NCBI GenBank assembly: GCA_016285455.1
Contig: JAEEQS010000003.1
Span: 1-64,000 of the forward strand
DNA length: 64,000 nucleotides
Reading direction: 5' to 3'
DNA from: Bacteroidales bacterium
GTDB taxonomy: Bacteria; Bacteroidota; Bacteroidia; Bacteroidales; UBA932
The notes beneath the pieces are model-generated. The model saw nothing but the letters and a program-made list of their open reading frames with translations. It had not been told where the DNA came from and made no database searches. Shown in pieces: positions 46,087 to 54,946 of the stretch (positions within the stretch are counted from its first letter, which is position 1; every line of letters begins with the position of its first letter). Position numbers and translations under genes: made by a program.

Positions 46087-46122
46087 AAGAGGCCGGCCCT
46101 AGAAAAAAAGAGCCGGTCTCTT
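46087..46122 (+). terminator. Possible terminator between the ATPase and repeat-lipoprotein genes
   Basis: Arms AAGAGGCCGGC (46087-46097) and GCCGGTCTCTT (46112-46122), with one G-T pair. The T run after the stem is poor, so efficiency is uncertain; it could serve either convergent gene. Confidence 0.45.
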
Positions 46123-46167
46123 GCGTTTAATCTAAACTCTATGAATATGTACTATTGTCTGCTAAAC

Positions 46168-48504
46168 TTAAGATGCGTCATTAACGGTCCATCCGGAAGG
46201 AATTCCGTTGACGCCAGTTGACCAGGATGTCATTGACGGCGCTTTTATAAAAGTACCCGAAGATTTGACGGTTTGAAGCCAATTTTTTGTGCAATTATAA
46301 GCTGATATATCTGTGGCCAGGCATTTTATACTGCTCAATTTCGTACAATAAGCGAACATTTCGTTGTAGCATTCTGATACCAGGGTAGCGGCTGGAAGAT
46401 CTGGAGCGGCGGTTAGGTTCGGGTTGCCCATGAACATGGTCTTATAGCAATACGGTGCCAGTGTTGTAGCCGGAAGAGCCGGAGCCGTCTCAAACTGGCA
46501 GTTCCAGAACATTCCCTCATAGCAATTACTTGCCAAATTTTCAGATGAAAGAGCCGGAGCGGCGGTCAGGGCATAACAGTTTGCAAACATATAGTAGTAG
46601 CAATTATGTTCCATGGTTGTTGCTGGCAAAGATGGTGCTGTGGCCAGCAATTGGCAGTCCATGAACATCCTGGCATAGCAACTTTGTGCCAAAGTAGTAG
46701 CCGGAAGTGATGGTGCTGCAGTGAGTTTTGTGCAGTTCCGGAACATCTCTGTATAGCATTGCTTTGTCAGAGTGGTGGCCGGAAGTACGGATGGAGCCGT
46801 GGTCAGGGATGTACAGCCATAGAACATCTGTTGGTAACAAAGATCTGCCAAAGTTGTGGCCGGAAGTGCCGGAGCCGCAGCCAGGGATGTACAGCCGTAG
46901 AACATAGCTTCGTAGCAACTTTTTGCCAGGGTTGTAGCGTTAAGTGCCGGAGCTGTGGCCAGAGATGTACAGCCATTGAACATTCTATCGTAGCAATAAT
47001 CTGCCAGGATTGTGGCCGGAAGTGCCGGAGCTGTGGCCAGGGAGGTACAGCCCTGGAACATACCATAGTAGCAAAAATCTGCCAGGGTTGTAACAGATAG
47101 TTTCGGTGCTGTGGTTATGGACGTACAGCCATGGAACATACTATCGTAGCAATAATCTGCCAGGGTTGTGGCTGGCAGATTTGGGGCCGCGGCCAGGGAG
47201 GTACAATTATAGAACATACCTTGGTAGCATCTTGTTGCCAGGGTGGTGGCTGGAAGAGTCGGAGTCCTGGTCAAGGATGAACAGCCATTGAACATATCGC
47301 GATAGCAACTATTAGTCAGAGTGGTAGCTGGAAGATACAGATTTTTCCAGCTATGGCTCAAAAGATGAGTGTTGGCAGCAAACAAACCATAAAAAGCGAA
47401 ATCGCCGGTGAGGGTTTTATAAACCTCGGAAGAGGAATAACTTGTTTTGCTGATAAGGCTCATTATATTTCCGTAAACATAACAATCGGAAGAACAAGTT
47501 ATGTTGCTGTAATCTGTGTAACTTAGTGCATAACGAGTGTTGTTTCCGTAAAATGCCACCTTATCGCCCTTGGCCACATTTATTGTTCCTGTACTAGATG
47601 GATCTACGTGTACAGTATTATCAGTGTCACCATTCTTAACCATATCAACACCGTTGCCTGGCGAGCCGTTTAAATTAACAGTTATTGTGCCGGCGGCTTT
47701 GGCGGAGAAGGTAAGAGGGGTTCTCCTTATGCTAAACATATTTACGTTTACGCCATAGAACTTGGAGTTCTCAAAAGTAACGTTAGATTTCTGGTAGGTG
47801 TAAACGTCACTGACAAGTGCGGTCAATTTAACGGTCTTGGAGGATATGCCTGGAATGGCAACATAAAAACTGTGACCATAGACAGAATTTGGGGGAGTAA
47901 CAGTAATATAACCAGTCATTCCCTCCACCTCTATGTCAATATGGGTTGCAGAAATATCATTTCCCGCCTCATCCTTAAGGTTAAACTGAACTATGGCCTG
48001 CTGGCTCTCAAAGCTTGCTTTGGTGGAGGTCATAGTGTTGCCCGATATAGACAATACCTCAACGGTGGCTTCAGCAAAATCGCACTCGGCAGAAATGCCC
48101 TCAAGGGTTCCATCCTGTTTTAAATAGTCAGGAGCATATTCGTCAGATTTCTTGTGGTATTTCAGAACAAGATTGTCTCCTACTGCAACAGAAGTGCTCA
48201 CGCCACCCGTAAATGTTGCCTGAAGGCCGTCTGTAGAAACCGTGGTGGCTTCAAGGAATCCAGCACGGCCGAACCCCTCCTTCCAAACTACTACTTGGTC
48301 TCCGACTTTCCACTTGGCGTAGAGAGTAGTGCCGTCAAGGTCCAGATACTTGGTGAGAGGCTGTTTTGTGGCGTTGACGGTCAAAGTATAGGTATCCAGT
48401 TCCTCTTCAGGTGCAAGATTTACAGTATCATCCTTGCTGCAGGATACAAAAACAAATCCTGCCAAAAGAAGTGCTGATGCAAAATATTTGAAAATCTTTT
48501 TCAT
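46168..48504 (-). CDS. Surface lipoprotein: fimbrillin-like N-terminus and thirteen 26-residue repeats
   Basis: 778 residues. The signal peptide ends with a lipobox and Cys22 (FVSCSKDD). Residues about 30-275 resemble fimbrillin/Mfa-type lipoprotein domains (DTYTLTVNATKQPLTKYLDL, then KWKVGDQVVVW), closest in pattern to the protein at 48753. Then comes a short beta domain (TITVNLNGSPGNGVDM) and thirteen repeats of about 26 residues with pattern LPATTLAxxCYxxMFxGCTS, of the BspA-like superfamily. Such repeats form solenoids and often bind host or matrix ligands. The gene is preceded by a good Shine-Dalgarno sequence and by the 49-codon small ORF, 17 bp upstream. Confidence 0.85.
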   Translation of the reverse strand: MKKIFKYFASALLLAGFVFVSCSKDDTVNLAPEEELDTYTLTVNATKQPLTKYLDLDGTTLYAKWKVGDQVVVWKEGFGRAGFLEATTVSTDGLQATFTGGVSTSVAVGDNLVLKYHKKSDEYAPDYLKQDGTLEGISAECDFAEATVEVLSISGNTMTSTKASFESQQAIVQFNLKDEAGNDISATHIDIEVEGMTGYITVTPPNSVYGHSFYVAIPGISSKTVKLTALVSDVYTYQKSNVTFENSKFYGVNVNMFSIRRTPLTFSAKAAGTITVNLNGSPGNGVDMVKNGDTDNTVHVDPSSTGTINVAKGDKVAFYGNNTRYALSYTDYSNITCSSDCYVYGNIMSLISKTSYSSSEVYKTLTGDFAFYGLFAANTHLLSHSWKNLYLPATTLTNSCYRDMFNGCSSLTRTPTLPATTLATRCYQGMFYNCTSLAAAPNLPATTLADYCYDSMFHGCTSITTAPKLSVTTLADFCYYGMFQGCTSLATAPALPATILADYCYDRMFNGCTSLATAPALNATTLAKSCYEAMFYGCTSLAAAPALPATTLADLCYQQMFYGCTSLTTAPSVLPATTLTKQCYTEMFRNCTKLTAAPSLPATTLAQSCYARMFMDCQLLATAPSLPATTMEHNCYYYMFANCYALTAAPALSSENLASNCYEGMFWNCQFETAPALPATTLAPYCYKTMFMGNPNLTAAPDLPAATLVSECYNEMFAYCTKLSSIKCLATDISAYNCTKNWLQTVKSSGTFIKAPSMTSWSTGVNGIPSGWTVNDAS
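46321..47334 (-). repeat. Thirteen tandem 78-bp coding repeats
   Basis: Units of 26 codons each carry an LPATTL-type start, a CY pair and an MF-x-x-C block. One unit (the seventh) has an extra codon and one (the eleventh) lacks a codon. Units differ at many positions, so they are old or diversified, not newly amplified. Confidence 0.9.
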
Positions 48505-48510
48505 AAGTCA

Positions 48511-48518
48511 GTCCTCCT
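48511..48518 (-). promoter_or_regulatory. Strong Shine-Dalgarno sequence of the repeat-lipoprotein gene
   Basis: AGGAGGAC on the minus strand, 6 nt before the ATG at 48504. Most genes in the window lack such a site, as is usual in Bacteroidota, so this one may couple or boost translation after the small ORF. Confidence 0.6.
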
Positions 48519-48521
48519 TTA

Positions 48522-48671
48522 TTAAGCGTCATCATCTGAACTATCCCAATCTGGAACTACTTGCTGATCTCCGTAACCGCCTCCCTTGCGGCTGGCCTGT
48601 TGCATTAATCCTTCAGTACGGATGAGCAGAACCTTTGCTTGGGGTTGCTCATAAAAAAGTTTTTCTTTCAT
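48522..48671 (-). CDS. 49-residue small protein upstream of the repeat lipoprotein
   Basis: Starts MKEKLFYEQPQAK at 48671, stops at 48522. No signal peptide. The segment PQAKVLLIRTEGLMQQAS is followed by GGGYGDQ and an acidic end (DWDSSDDDA). It resembles the 46-residue ORF at 52575-52715 (VRVLEVHFERFVCQTS, then GYGDD), and both stop exactly 17 bp before a surface-protein gene. Short proteins of this shape are common but unnamed beside fimbrillin-like genes in Bacteroidales, as far as I recall. Function unknown. Confidence 0.55.
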   Translation of the reverse strand: MKEKLFYEQPQAKVLLIRTEGLMQQASRKGGGYGDQQVVPDWDSSDDDA

Positions 48672-48752
48672 GATAAGATTTGTTTTTGTTTTGTTATTTA
48701 TTTGATGTGTTTTTTGTTTTCTTTGGTTTTATCTGATTCTCAGCGATGTAAA

Positions 48753-49658
48753 CTACCAGGCTTCTGTCAGGGTTTGGGAGCTCTTTGACATTACAACCTT
48801 GCTCACCGATACGCTCTTGGCGCTGATGAAGCGGCCCTGCTTGTCCAGCACGGTGGCAGGAATAGCCTTTTCTCCAAGATAAGCTGCGTTGTCACTGCCG
48901 ATTACCGTGAAGGAATAAGTATCATCTGTGGATGTGCCGGCTTTCTCGTTGCGCAAGGAGGCCCAAAGCAGCTCTGACGTGGCCGATGGAGAAATTACGG
49001 TTATGGAGCCTGGTGTGGAAGCCCAATCGCTGCCGTTCCAGGTCCTCTGCCTTACAAGAAGGTTGCTGGCCGCAATTACAGAGAACTGCTTTACGGAAAG
49101 GGCCGTACCGCTTAACTTGAAGCCGAAACGGTAGATGCTCTGCTGGTTTTCAAATCTGGCGCCGCTGGTGGTAACAGCGTTGCCGGCAACAGCTACAATG
49201 TTCACCGATGCCAGGCCGTAATCATAGGTGCTCTCAATGGAGCCCGTTGCATCAGTAAGTACTCCGGTCTGCCCTGAATAGTCCCAAGTGCCTCTTGGAA
49301 TCAAAAGAGTGAGGGCGTCATTTGCAGCAAGGCCGTCGGCGGTCAAGTCGCCGGAGAGGGTCGCGATGGTTGGCTTTTCCCCGTCTTCAGGAACAACAGA
49401 CAGCTCGCCAATATATGTGCCCGCTTTATAAACTTTTACCTTGTCTGAGGCTTTCCAGTAGGCGTTGAGGGTGGTGCCGTCTAAAGAAAGGGCCTTGGTG
49501 TCTACGCCTTTGGTGGCGGAGATGGTTACTTTATACGTGGTGAGTTCCGCCTTCTCCTCCGGAGTGGTTTGAGGAACGTCTGAGTCTTCTTTCTGGCAGC
49601 CGGCCAGAACCATAAGCCCTGAGCAAAGCAGGGCGGCGATTATATTTTTATTCCACAT
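48753..49658 (-). CDS. Fimbrillin-like lipoprotein
   Basis: 301 residues. Lipobox LAGC with Cys21. The region TYKVTISATKGVDTKALSLD and YWKASDKVKVYKAGTYIGEL matches the N-terminal domain of fimbrillin-like (Mfa/BF-type) lipoproteins and the start of the 46168-48504 protein. Such proteins are exported to the surface and assembled as pilus tips or adhesins. The gene starts inside the end of the upstream GLUG-type gene (11-bp overlap), so the two are co-translated. The C-terminal part has no recognisable domain. Confidence 0.75.
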   Translation of the reverse strand: MWNKNIIAALLCSGLMVLAGCQKEDSDVPQTTPEEKAELTTYKVTISATKGVDTKALSLDGTTLNAYWKASDKVKVYKAGTYIGELSVVPEDGEKPTIATLSGDLTADGLAANDALTLLIPRGTWDYSGQTGVLTDATGSIESTYDYGLASVNIVAVAGNAVTTSGARFENQQSIYRFGFKLSGTALSVKQFSVIAASNLLVRQRTWNGSDWASTPGSITVISPSATSELLWASLRNEKAGTSTDDTYSFTVIGSDNAAYLGEKAIPATVLDKQGRFISAKSVSVSKVVMSKSSQTLTEAW

Positions 49659-52557
49659 AGTATGCCTTGTTTGATGGGATGGTTGAACCTGAGAATTGGA
49701 AGAATCCGAATGTTGATGACTTCTTGCCCAGAATATATACCTTCTGGCTTCCTGTTACTACATCAGAAACTGCTGTCGCTGAGCTTTTTCCGGAAAGGAT
49801 GTTGCCGCTTTCTGGGGTGGCGGTTTCTGTAGTCTTGGTCAGGGTTAGCGTGCCGCTGCCTGAGGTTATGTTTGTCAGGGCGGAAGCGTCCGTCATAATA
49901 ACTACGGCACAGCCGGAAGGAATAACACTTCCATTGCCAACGCAGTAAAGCACTTTGTCGCTCTTCATTGTAAAGGCAAGGGCTCCTGCCGGAAGCTGAT
50001 AGTTAAAGTCCGGATGATAGAACGTGGTCCAGTATCTTGTCTGGCCTTCGGCAATAGCCTCGTGGGCAAGAAGATCTACCGTTGCGCCAGGAGACCAGGC
50101 GGTGGATACGGTAACGTTTTCTGCCGGAACTGTCAGAACATACGGATTATCGTCTCCGCTCAAGGTGCCTGCATTCACGCTGTATCCATCGAACGTGTAG
50201 CCCGCCCTGTCTTCGTGAGAAAGATTCAGGTTGACCGTCTGGGTTTCTCCGCTGTATAGATTGCCGTCGTAGGAAAGAGCTGTGGTGCCGTAGGCAGTAA
50301 TGCCGCTTACATCGTAAACAGTAACATCATCAGACGGAGTGACTGTTATATAGTTTCCTGAAGAAACAACCCGTGCCCTGCGGGCATTGTCCAGGTCCGA
50401 TTCTAAAGTATTCATACCAGAGCCTATACCCCAAAAATCTGCGGTAGTATAATAGTTGTTAGACAAGGTGCACACAGATTCTTTCACTACAAGGCCTAAA
50501 ACCGCACCGTTTCCTCCTCCTGCTACTTCAAATTTAGGTCCCAGGAACAGACAGTTCTTTACTTGCGAATTGCCCGAGTTGCGTCCGACAATACCACCAA
50601 AATCTACCCCTCCCGATCCGGAGCCTGCGGTAATCAGCTTGGCCGAACTTACGCAACCCTCAACTATTCCACCTAGTAAATATCCCACGACACCACCATG
50701 GCTATTTGGATTGGTATTATCCTGCCCAACGGTGACATCTCTGCCCACAAAGCAGTTGCGCACTGTTCCACCACTGTTGGACCCTACTATAGCCCCAACT
50801 TTAATTTGTCCGGTAATTGCAGAGTTTATTAGTTTTATGTTTTCAACAATTCCATTACTTCTGATTTCGCCAAAAAGACCCGAGCAATGAGATTCCAGTC
50901 CCATTGTGATTGAGGCGTTGCTGATAATATGGCCGCCGCCATCGTAGTGGCCATTAAAGAAAGGGCCGGAGCCATCATTTTTATTGTATCCTATCGGATT
51001 CATAAAATCAACGCCCGTAATATCGGCCGTCTGGCGGAAAGTAAGGCCTTCACAATTGTTTCCGGCATTGACAAACCTTGCCAATAATCTTAGTTCTTCC
51101 GCCGTTGATATTTCATAAGAGCCGTCGCTGAGCTTGTTGAACAGATGATCAGCATCTCCGCCCTTGCACCTTGTGTTGCTGTTTTGGTTTATATTGATGG
51201 TGCCCGTAATGGAGTTGCCAGCCACATCTTTTATACTACCGCCATTTAAGTTTAATGTTTTAACCTGAAGAAGGAGCGGTTCTAGGCAGGTTATTGTTCC
51301 CCTGAAGGTAAGCGCATTTGTTCCGCTGCCGCCAATATAAGTCAAATCCTCCCCCCAATTGGTGGAAAGTGTCGGCGAGCCGGAAACTATTACGATTTCA
51401 TTGAAAGGAATGGTAATATAATATTGCTTACCAAATAAATAAAGACCATCGCACCCTTTGTCTAATTTGAAATTTCCAGATTTTTCCGGCGCCTTGTTGT
51501 CTACTGCCTGAAAATAGGCAACAGTGTTATTGGCATACCAGGTGTCTTCGTTGTCTCCGGAGGCATCGAAACGGATGCCGACAGTATTTAACTGACTTAA
51601 TTTTCCCGAAGCGGCTACAATCAGACGGCCGTCGGAAGCGCGGCAATCTGTATTGAATAGCTGCTGACGGAGCTCTCCGACATTATTGGAACTGTTGATA
51701 CTGCCCCAGACATTTCCCTTATTACCGCAATCGCTTCCGTAGGCAACAACAGGAAAAATGTAGTTAGAGTAGGTTGTATTGGTACTTCCGCCCTTATGGC
51801 AGAAGGTGGCCATATAACTAGAATAGTTCATTGTGCCTGGGGTGTTATCACCGGAACCCTCATCATGGTTATCTGTTTGGTTAACAAGAATCTGAACGTG
51901 CTGGTAACCGTCATTCTTCTCTTTGGCCTGAAGGCTCAATGTCATCCTAAGTTCTGCGCTGATGGCTTCCAGCCAGTCTCTCGGCCTTGTGCTGATGAAG
52001 AAGTTTTCAAAAGGAACGGCATGATAGGCCTGTACATAGTCGTCGTCAGTGACGGTTATCTCGCCGGAATTTACGACCACCTCTCCTTGGTTAAACGCAG
52101 AACTATTGACGCTGTAGGTGGTGGAGTAGTCTATTGTTCTTTCTTTTGAAGCTATTACATTGCCGTTCTCGTCCAGCACTTCAAATATGTATTTGCGCGG
52201 AACATTATTATTCGTATAGCGGCATGCGGTTGTCAGGGTAGAAAGGTCTGTTATTTCATTAACCACAACATCTACACTTCCCTCCCAGAATGGAAAACGG
52301 ATAAATGTATCATTATGGATAATACGAGCTCCATTATATCTGGATGTTTCCTTAAAATGAATTCCATTGATAGCCGTTACGCCCACAAGACGATAATAAC
52401 AACTAGCATCATTATAGGGTTTTGAACGGGTGAGGGTAAAGGTACTCCCATTATTCGTTATGGTAACAGTGCCGATATCTGCTACCTGTGAATGCCCCGA
52501 AACTGACGCCAAAAGCATCAGAAGGGCTGTTAAAAGTATAAATCTGATTGTTTTCAT
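49648..52557 (-). CDS. Large secreted protein with GLUG-type beta-helix region
   Basis: 969 residues. Signal peptide at the start (LLTALLMLLASVSGHSQ). Residues 540-710 hold GLUG-like motifs (SGLFGEIRSNGIVENIKL, GAIVGSNSGGTVRNCFVG, GGVVGYLLGGIVEGC) of a right-handed beta-helix. Toward the C-terminus is an InlB/Flg_new-like region (SHEDRAGYTFDGYSV) and an end that may serve as a sorting region (FGFFQFSGSTIPSNKAYYV). Likely surface-exposed adhesin or matrix protein. The 46-residue ORF ends 17 bp before it and the fimbrillin-like gene follows. Ligand and attachment unknown. Confidence 0.75.
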   Translation of the reverse strand: MKTIRFILLTALLMLLASVSGHSQVADIGTVTITNNGSTFTLTRSKPYNDASCYYRLVGVTAINGIHFKETSRYNGARIIHNDTFIRFPFWEGSVDVVVNEITDLSTLTTACRYTNNNVPRKYIFEVLDENGNVIASKERTIDYSTTYSVNSSAFNQGEVVVNSGEITVTDDDYVQAYHAVPFENFFISTRPRDWLEAISAELRMTLSLQAKEKNDGYQHVQILVNQTDNHDEGSGDNTPGTMNYSSYMATFCHKGGSTNTTYSNYIFPVVAYGSDCGNKGNVWGSINSSNNVGELRQQLFNTDCRASDGRLIVAASGKLSQLNTVGIRFDASGDNEDTWYANNTVAYFQAVDNKAPEKSGNFKLDKGCDGLYLFGKQYYITIPFNEIVIVSGSPTLSTNWGEDLTYIGGSGTNALTFRGTITCLEPLLLQVKTLNLNGGSIKDVAGNSITGTININQNSNTRCKGGDADHLFNKLSDGSYEISTAEELRLLARFVNAGNNCEGLTFRQTADITGVDFMNPIGYNKNDGSGPFFNGHYDGGGHIISNASITMGLESHCSGLFGEIRSNGIVENIKLINSAITGQIKVGAIVGSNSGGTVRNCFVGRDVTVGQDNTNPNSHGGVVGYLLGGIVEGCVSSAKLITAGSGSGGVDFGGIVGRNSGNSQVKNCLFLGPKFEVAGGGNGAVLGLVVKESVCTLSNNYYTTADFWGIGSGMNTLESDLDNARRARVVSSGNYITVTPSDDVTVYDVSGITAYGTTALSYDGNLYSGETQTVNLNLSHEDRAGYTFDGYSVNAGTLSGDDNPYVLTVPAENVTVSTAWSPGATVDLLAHEAIAEGQTRYWTTFYHPDFNYQLPAGALAFTMKSDKVLYCVGNGSVIPSGCAVVIMTDASALTNITSGSGTLTLTKTTETATPESGNILSGKSSATAVSDVVTGSQKVYILGKKSSTFGFFQFSGSTIPSNKAYYVE

Positions 52558-52574
52558 CTTTAATCCCCCTGTTG

Positions 52575-52715
52575 CTAAATTTCAGTGTCGTCTCCATAAC
52601 CCGGCACTCCGGCCTGGTTATCGCCAGGAGATGTTTGGCAAACAAATCTTTCAAAATGTACCTCCAGCACCCTTACGGCTGGAGTCTGGTAGGAATCTTT
52701 GATCTTTTGCGTCAT
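52575..52715 (-). CDS. 46-residue small protein upstream of the GLUG protein
   Basis: Begins MTQKIKDSYQTPA at 52715 and stops at 52575. The core AVRVLEVHFERFVCQTS and the C-terminal VPGYGDDTEI align with the 49-residue ORF at 48522-48671. It has one Cys and no signal peptide. Its stop lies 17 bp before the ATG of the GLUG gene, with a purine-rich GGGGGATTAAAG between. Candidate regulator, chaperone or peptide product; nothing proves translation. Confidence 0.55.
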   Translation of the reverse strand: MTQKIKDSYQTPAVRVLEVHFERFVCQTSPGDNQAGVPGYGDDTEI

Positions 52716-52763
52716 AGTAAAACAGTTTTAATTGTTTATTATTTATAAGTATTGTTTTCTTTG

Positions 52764-52898
52764 CTAATATTGTTTCCGGACACGGTTATCGGGCCTGGCT
52801 CCACGCCGGGCTTTGCAGATGGATATAATAAGTATGGGAAGCCACACCAAAAGCAGCAAAGCTGCAAATACAACCAAGATGATGGTTAGAGTATCCAT
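52764..52898 (-). CDS. 44-residue single-span membrane peptide
   Basis: Starts MDTLTIILVVFAAL at 52898, stops at 52764. One clear hydrophobic segment (residues 4-28, IILVVFAALLLLVWLPILII) is followed by a basic tail (CKARRGARPDNRVRKQY), as in small inner-membrane proteins with N-out, C-in topology. It lies 48 bp upstream of the 46-residue ORF on the same strand and may lead that unit. No homologue recognised; a spurious ORF is possible. Confidence 0.45.
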   Translation of the reverse strand: MDTLTIILVVFAALLLLVWLPILIISICKARRGARPDNRVRKQY

Positions 52899-53002
52899 AG
52901 ATAATTTTGGTTGTACAAATTTTCAAAATATTAACATTTTTTTTGTCCGCCTGAGTAAAAAGCCGTGGTTTTTGACGCACACGAACAAAATATGTGGATA
53001 AT

Positions 53003-53033
53003 TTGGCGGGGTGAGACGTGTTTTATAACTTTG
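53003..53033 (+). promoter_or_regulatory. Bacteroidota-type promoter of the membrane AraC-type regulator
   Basis: TTG (53003-53005), exactly 20 nt, then TAACTTTG (53026-53033). The ATG at 53068 follows after 34 nt. Confidence 0.65.
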
Positions 53034-53067
53034 AAGTCCGGTTTAGAATTGTAAGCGGTATTATATT

Positions 53068-54216
53068 ATGTACACTCTTCAGCAACTGCTTTTCAGCGCA
53101 AGCCTTGCGGTCTATGTGGCCACAAGCATCTTCTTTGCGGCTGTAAGGTGGGGCCATAAATGCGAGCAGTATGCCAAGCATATGGACTATTACTATCCGG
53201 CCTGGAGAGTACTGGTAGCCTGCTACTTATCTAATATCATAATGGCGCCCGCCATATTCCTGCCGGCATCGGAAGACGCCATACTGCAGCTAAGGATGCT
53301 GCTGATACTGGCATCTCCGTTCTTCTGCTCCGTGCTACTTTTCAGCTATTTTGGGAAAATACAGAAAAATGAAAGGTGGAGAAGGCCAATTTACATACTT
53401 TCCATACCTTTTGCTGTAGTGGCGGTCATTGCAACGGTGCTGGTTTTTGTGCCTGGAACCCAACTTCAAGGAGTCTTCTGCAAAGCATTTTTTGCCGTAG
53501 GAGGAACCCTCGGTCTGGTATATCTGCTATGCTTTATTATGGCCCTGAGGATGATTGTGCAGGAACTCCGCCGTTCTATGGAGGAAGAATACTCCAATCC
53601 AAATGACTTTCCTCAGCGATTCGCATACGGAATAATGTGGATTCCGCTTGTACATCTGGCTGTAAGCTGGATTACAACGTACATAGGAACGCCCGTAGCA
53701 ATGTCTATAGGTCTTCTGGCACTGTCTGGGATTAGCATTGCCCTGCTGATTGGAGTGCTTTCTCCGCACAGGGCAATTGAAGTGGATCAGCTGGAGAAAA
53801 TGCTGGAGCCATCTAAAACGCCTTCTCCGGAAATCGCCTCAGAGGCCCCTCCAGAGACGGTTTCAGAGGCATCTTCCGTTGCGGAAGAAAGCGCTGAAAG
53901 CCTGTCTGAAGAGCGCAAAGACGAGATTGCAAAGGCAATACGCTATGTGGTAGAGGAAAAGCAGGGATATCAGGACCAGCACCTTACGCTCACAGATCTG
54001 GCTCACAAGGTCGGATACAACAGAACTTACGTGTCTGCCGTGCTCAAGGAAAGGCTGGGTGGGTTCTTTGTGTATGTAAACAGGTGCCGCTTGGCACACG
54101 CCGCCCGTCTGCGGGTAGAACAGCCAGGAATATCGGTGAGCGAACTCATAGATGCCTCAGGATTCTCACGCACAACCTATTACAAGATCCGCAGGCAACT
54201 GGAAGAAAACAAATAG
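53068..54216 (+). CDS. Membrane-anchored AraC-family transcriptional regulator
   Basis: 382 residues. The first 230 hold about seven membrane helices (LLFSASLAVYVATSIFF, then SIPFAVVAVIATVLVFVP, later LALSGISIALLIGVL). A Glu/Ser/Pro-rich linker (250-285) follows, then an AraC-type double HTH (LTLTDLAHKVGYNRTYVSAVLKE, then SVSELIDASGFSRTTYYKIRR). It would sense an envelope or membrane signal and regulate neighbouring genes from the membrane. It diverges from the small-ORF/GLUG unit with a 169-bp gap, which makes that unit a natural target. Multi-helix AraC regulators of this kind occur in Bacteroidota but their signals are mostly unknown. Confidence 0.82.
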   Translation: MYTLQQLLFSASLAVYVATSIFFAAVRWGHKCEQYAKHMDYYYPAWRVLVACYLSNIIMAPAIFLPASEDAILQLRMLLILASPFFCSVLLFSYFGKIQKNERWRRPIYILSIPFAVVAVIATVLVFVPGTQLQGVFCKAFFAVGGTLGLVYLLCFIMALRMIVQELRRSMEEEYSNPNDFPQRFAYGIMWIPLVHLAVSWITTYIGTPVAMSIGLLALSGISIALLIGVLSPHRAIEVDQLEKMLEPSKTPSPEIASEAPPETVSEASSVAEESAESLSEERKDEIAKAIRYVVEEKQGYQDQHLTLTDLAHKVGYNRTYVSAVLKERLGGFFVYVNRCRLAHAARLRVEQPGISVSELIDASGFSRTTYYKIRRQLEENK

Positions 54217-54253
54217 AATCTATTTGATTATAATATTCAAAAAAACTGCTGAT

Positions 54254-54910
54254 ATGAAAAGATTGCTTATTGCAGCAATGGCCGTTATTCTGGCCGCAGC
54301 TTGCACAGAAAACAAAAAAGTAGAAAAGGTTTATCCGGTAGGAGACCGCGCATTCTACCAGGTTGCAGGAAACGTGGAAAGTATAGTTTTCCACGATGTA
54401 ACAGGAGAATTCATCTTCTTGGGAGACAAGCCAAAATTCAACAAATCAGGACTTTTCTTTGTAAATGAAATCAAGTACAAAGAAACAAAGGAAGGAGAAA
54501 ACACCATTCTGGAACTGGATACAGACGATGAAGACGGCGGAGGAGAAGAATACATCAGATGCGCATATGACAAAGACGGAAGGCTCACAAATGTAACTTT
54601 CTGGGAATCTGCCTTCACCGATATATCATATGACGAGCAGGGAAGGCTTGCTGGCTTTACCGCCCTGGGAATGATGGACATAGAATCCGAATATGTCTAT
54701 ACTTTCACTTACGGCAAAGACCGCAACCCTATTAAAGTGGCTGTAAAAGAAACACATCCGGACTACGAAAACCCTGGCAAATACAATACCCAGAATTACA
54801 CATTCACCTATGAATACACTGCCGTTGACGAGAATGGAAACTGGACCGAAAGAAAGAACCAGGACGGCACCGTAGAAAAAAGAACTATCAATTATTTTCC
54901 TGCTGAATAG
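54254..54910 (+). CDS. Lipoprotein with YD-like repeats, function unknown
   Basis: The start MKRLLIAAMAV at 54254 gives a lipobox with Cys17; the longer frame to 54152 overlaps the regulator and is rejected. 218 residues. Repeated short strands of the type YDKDGRLTNVTF and YDEQGRLAGF and a DENGNWTERK segment recall Rhs/YD-like beta structures found in small Bacteroidota lipoproteins. It lies 37 bp after the AraC-type gene and is probably co-transcribed. No enzymatic motif seen. Confidence 0.7.
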   Translation: MKRLLIAAMAVILAAACTENKKVEKVYPVGDRAFYQVAGNVESIVFHDVTGEFIFLGDKPKFNKSGLFFVNEIKYKETKEGENTILELDTDDEDGGGEEYIRCAYDKDGRLTNVTFWESAFTDISYDEQGRLAGFTALGMMDIESEYVYTFTYGKDRNPIKVAVKETHPDYENPGKYNTQNYTFTYEYTAVDENGNWTERKNQDGTVEKRTINYFPAE

Positions 54911-54922
54911 GCATAATTTTTG

Positions 54923-54930
54923 TACATTTG
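54923..54930 (+). promoter_or_regulatory. -7 element before the TPR-HTH regulator
   Basis: TACATTTG, giving a leader of about 60 nt that contains an inverted repeat. Confidence 0.45.
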
Positions 54931-54946
54931 CTTTGGCAACCGAAAG

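Noticed and set aside
46604..47100. Open frames on both strands across the repeat region (for example 46759-47100 plus)
   Set aside because: They are shadows of the repeat lipoprotein, with the same 26-residue period and no start signals.
46321..47334. Regular 78-bp repeats that could suggest a CRISPR array
   Set aside because: The repeats are in frame, have no unique spacers and encode a continuous protein solenoid.
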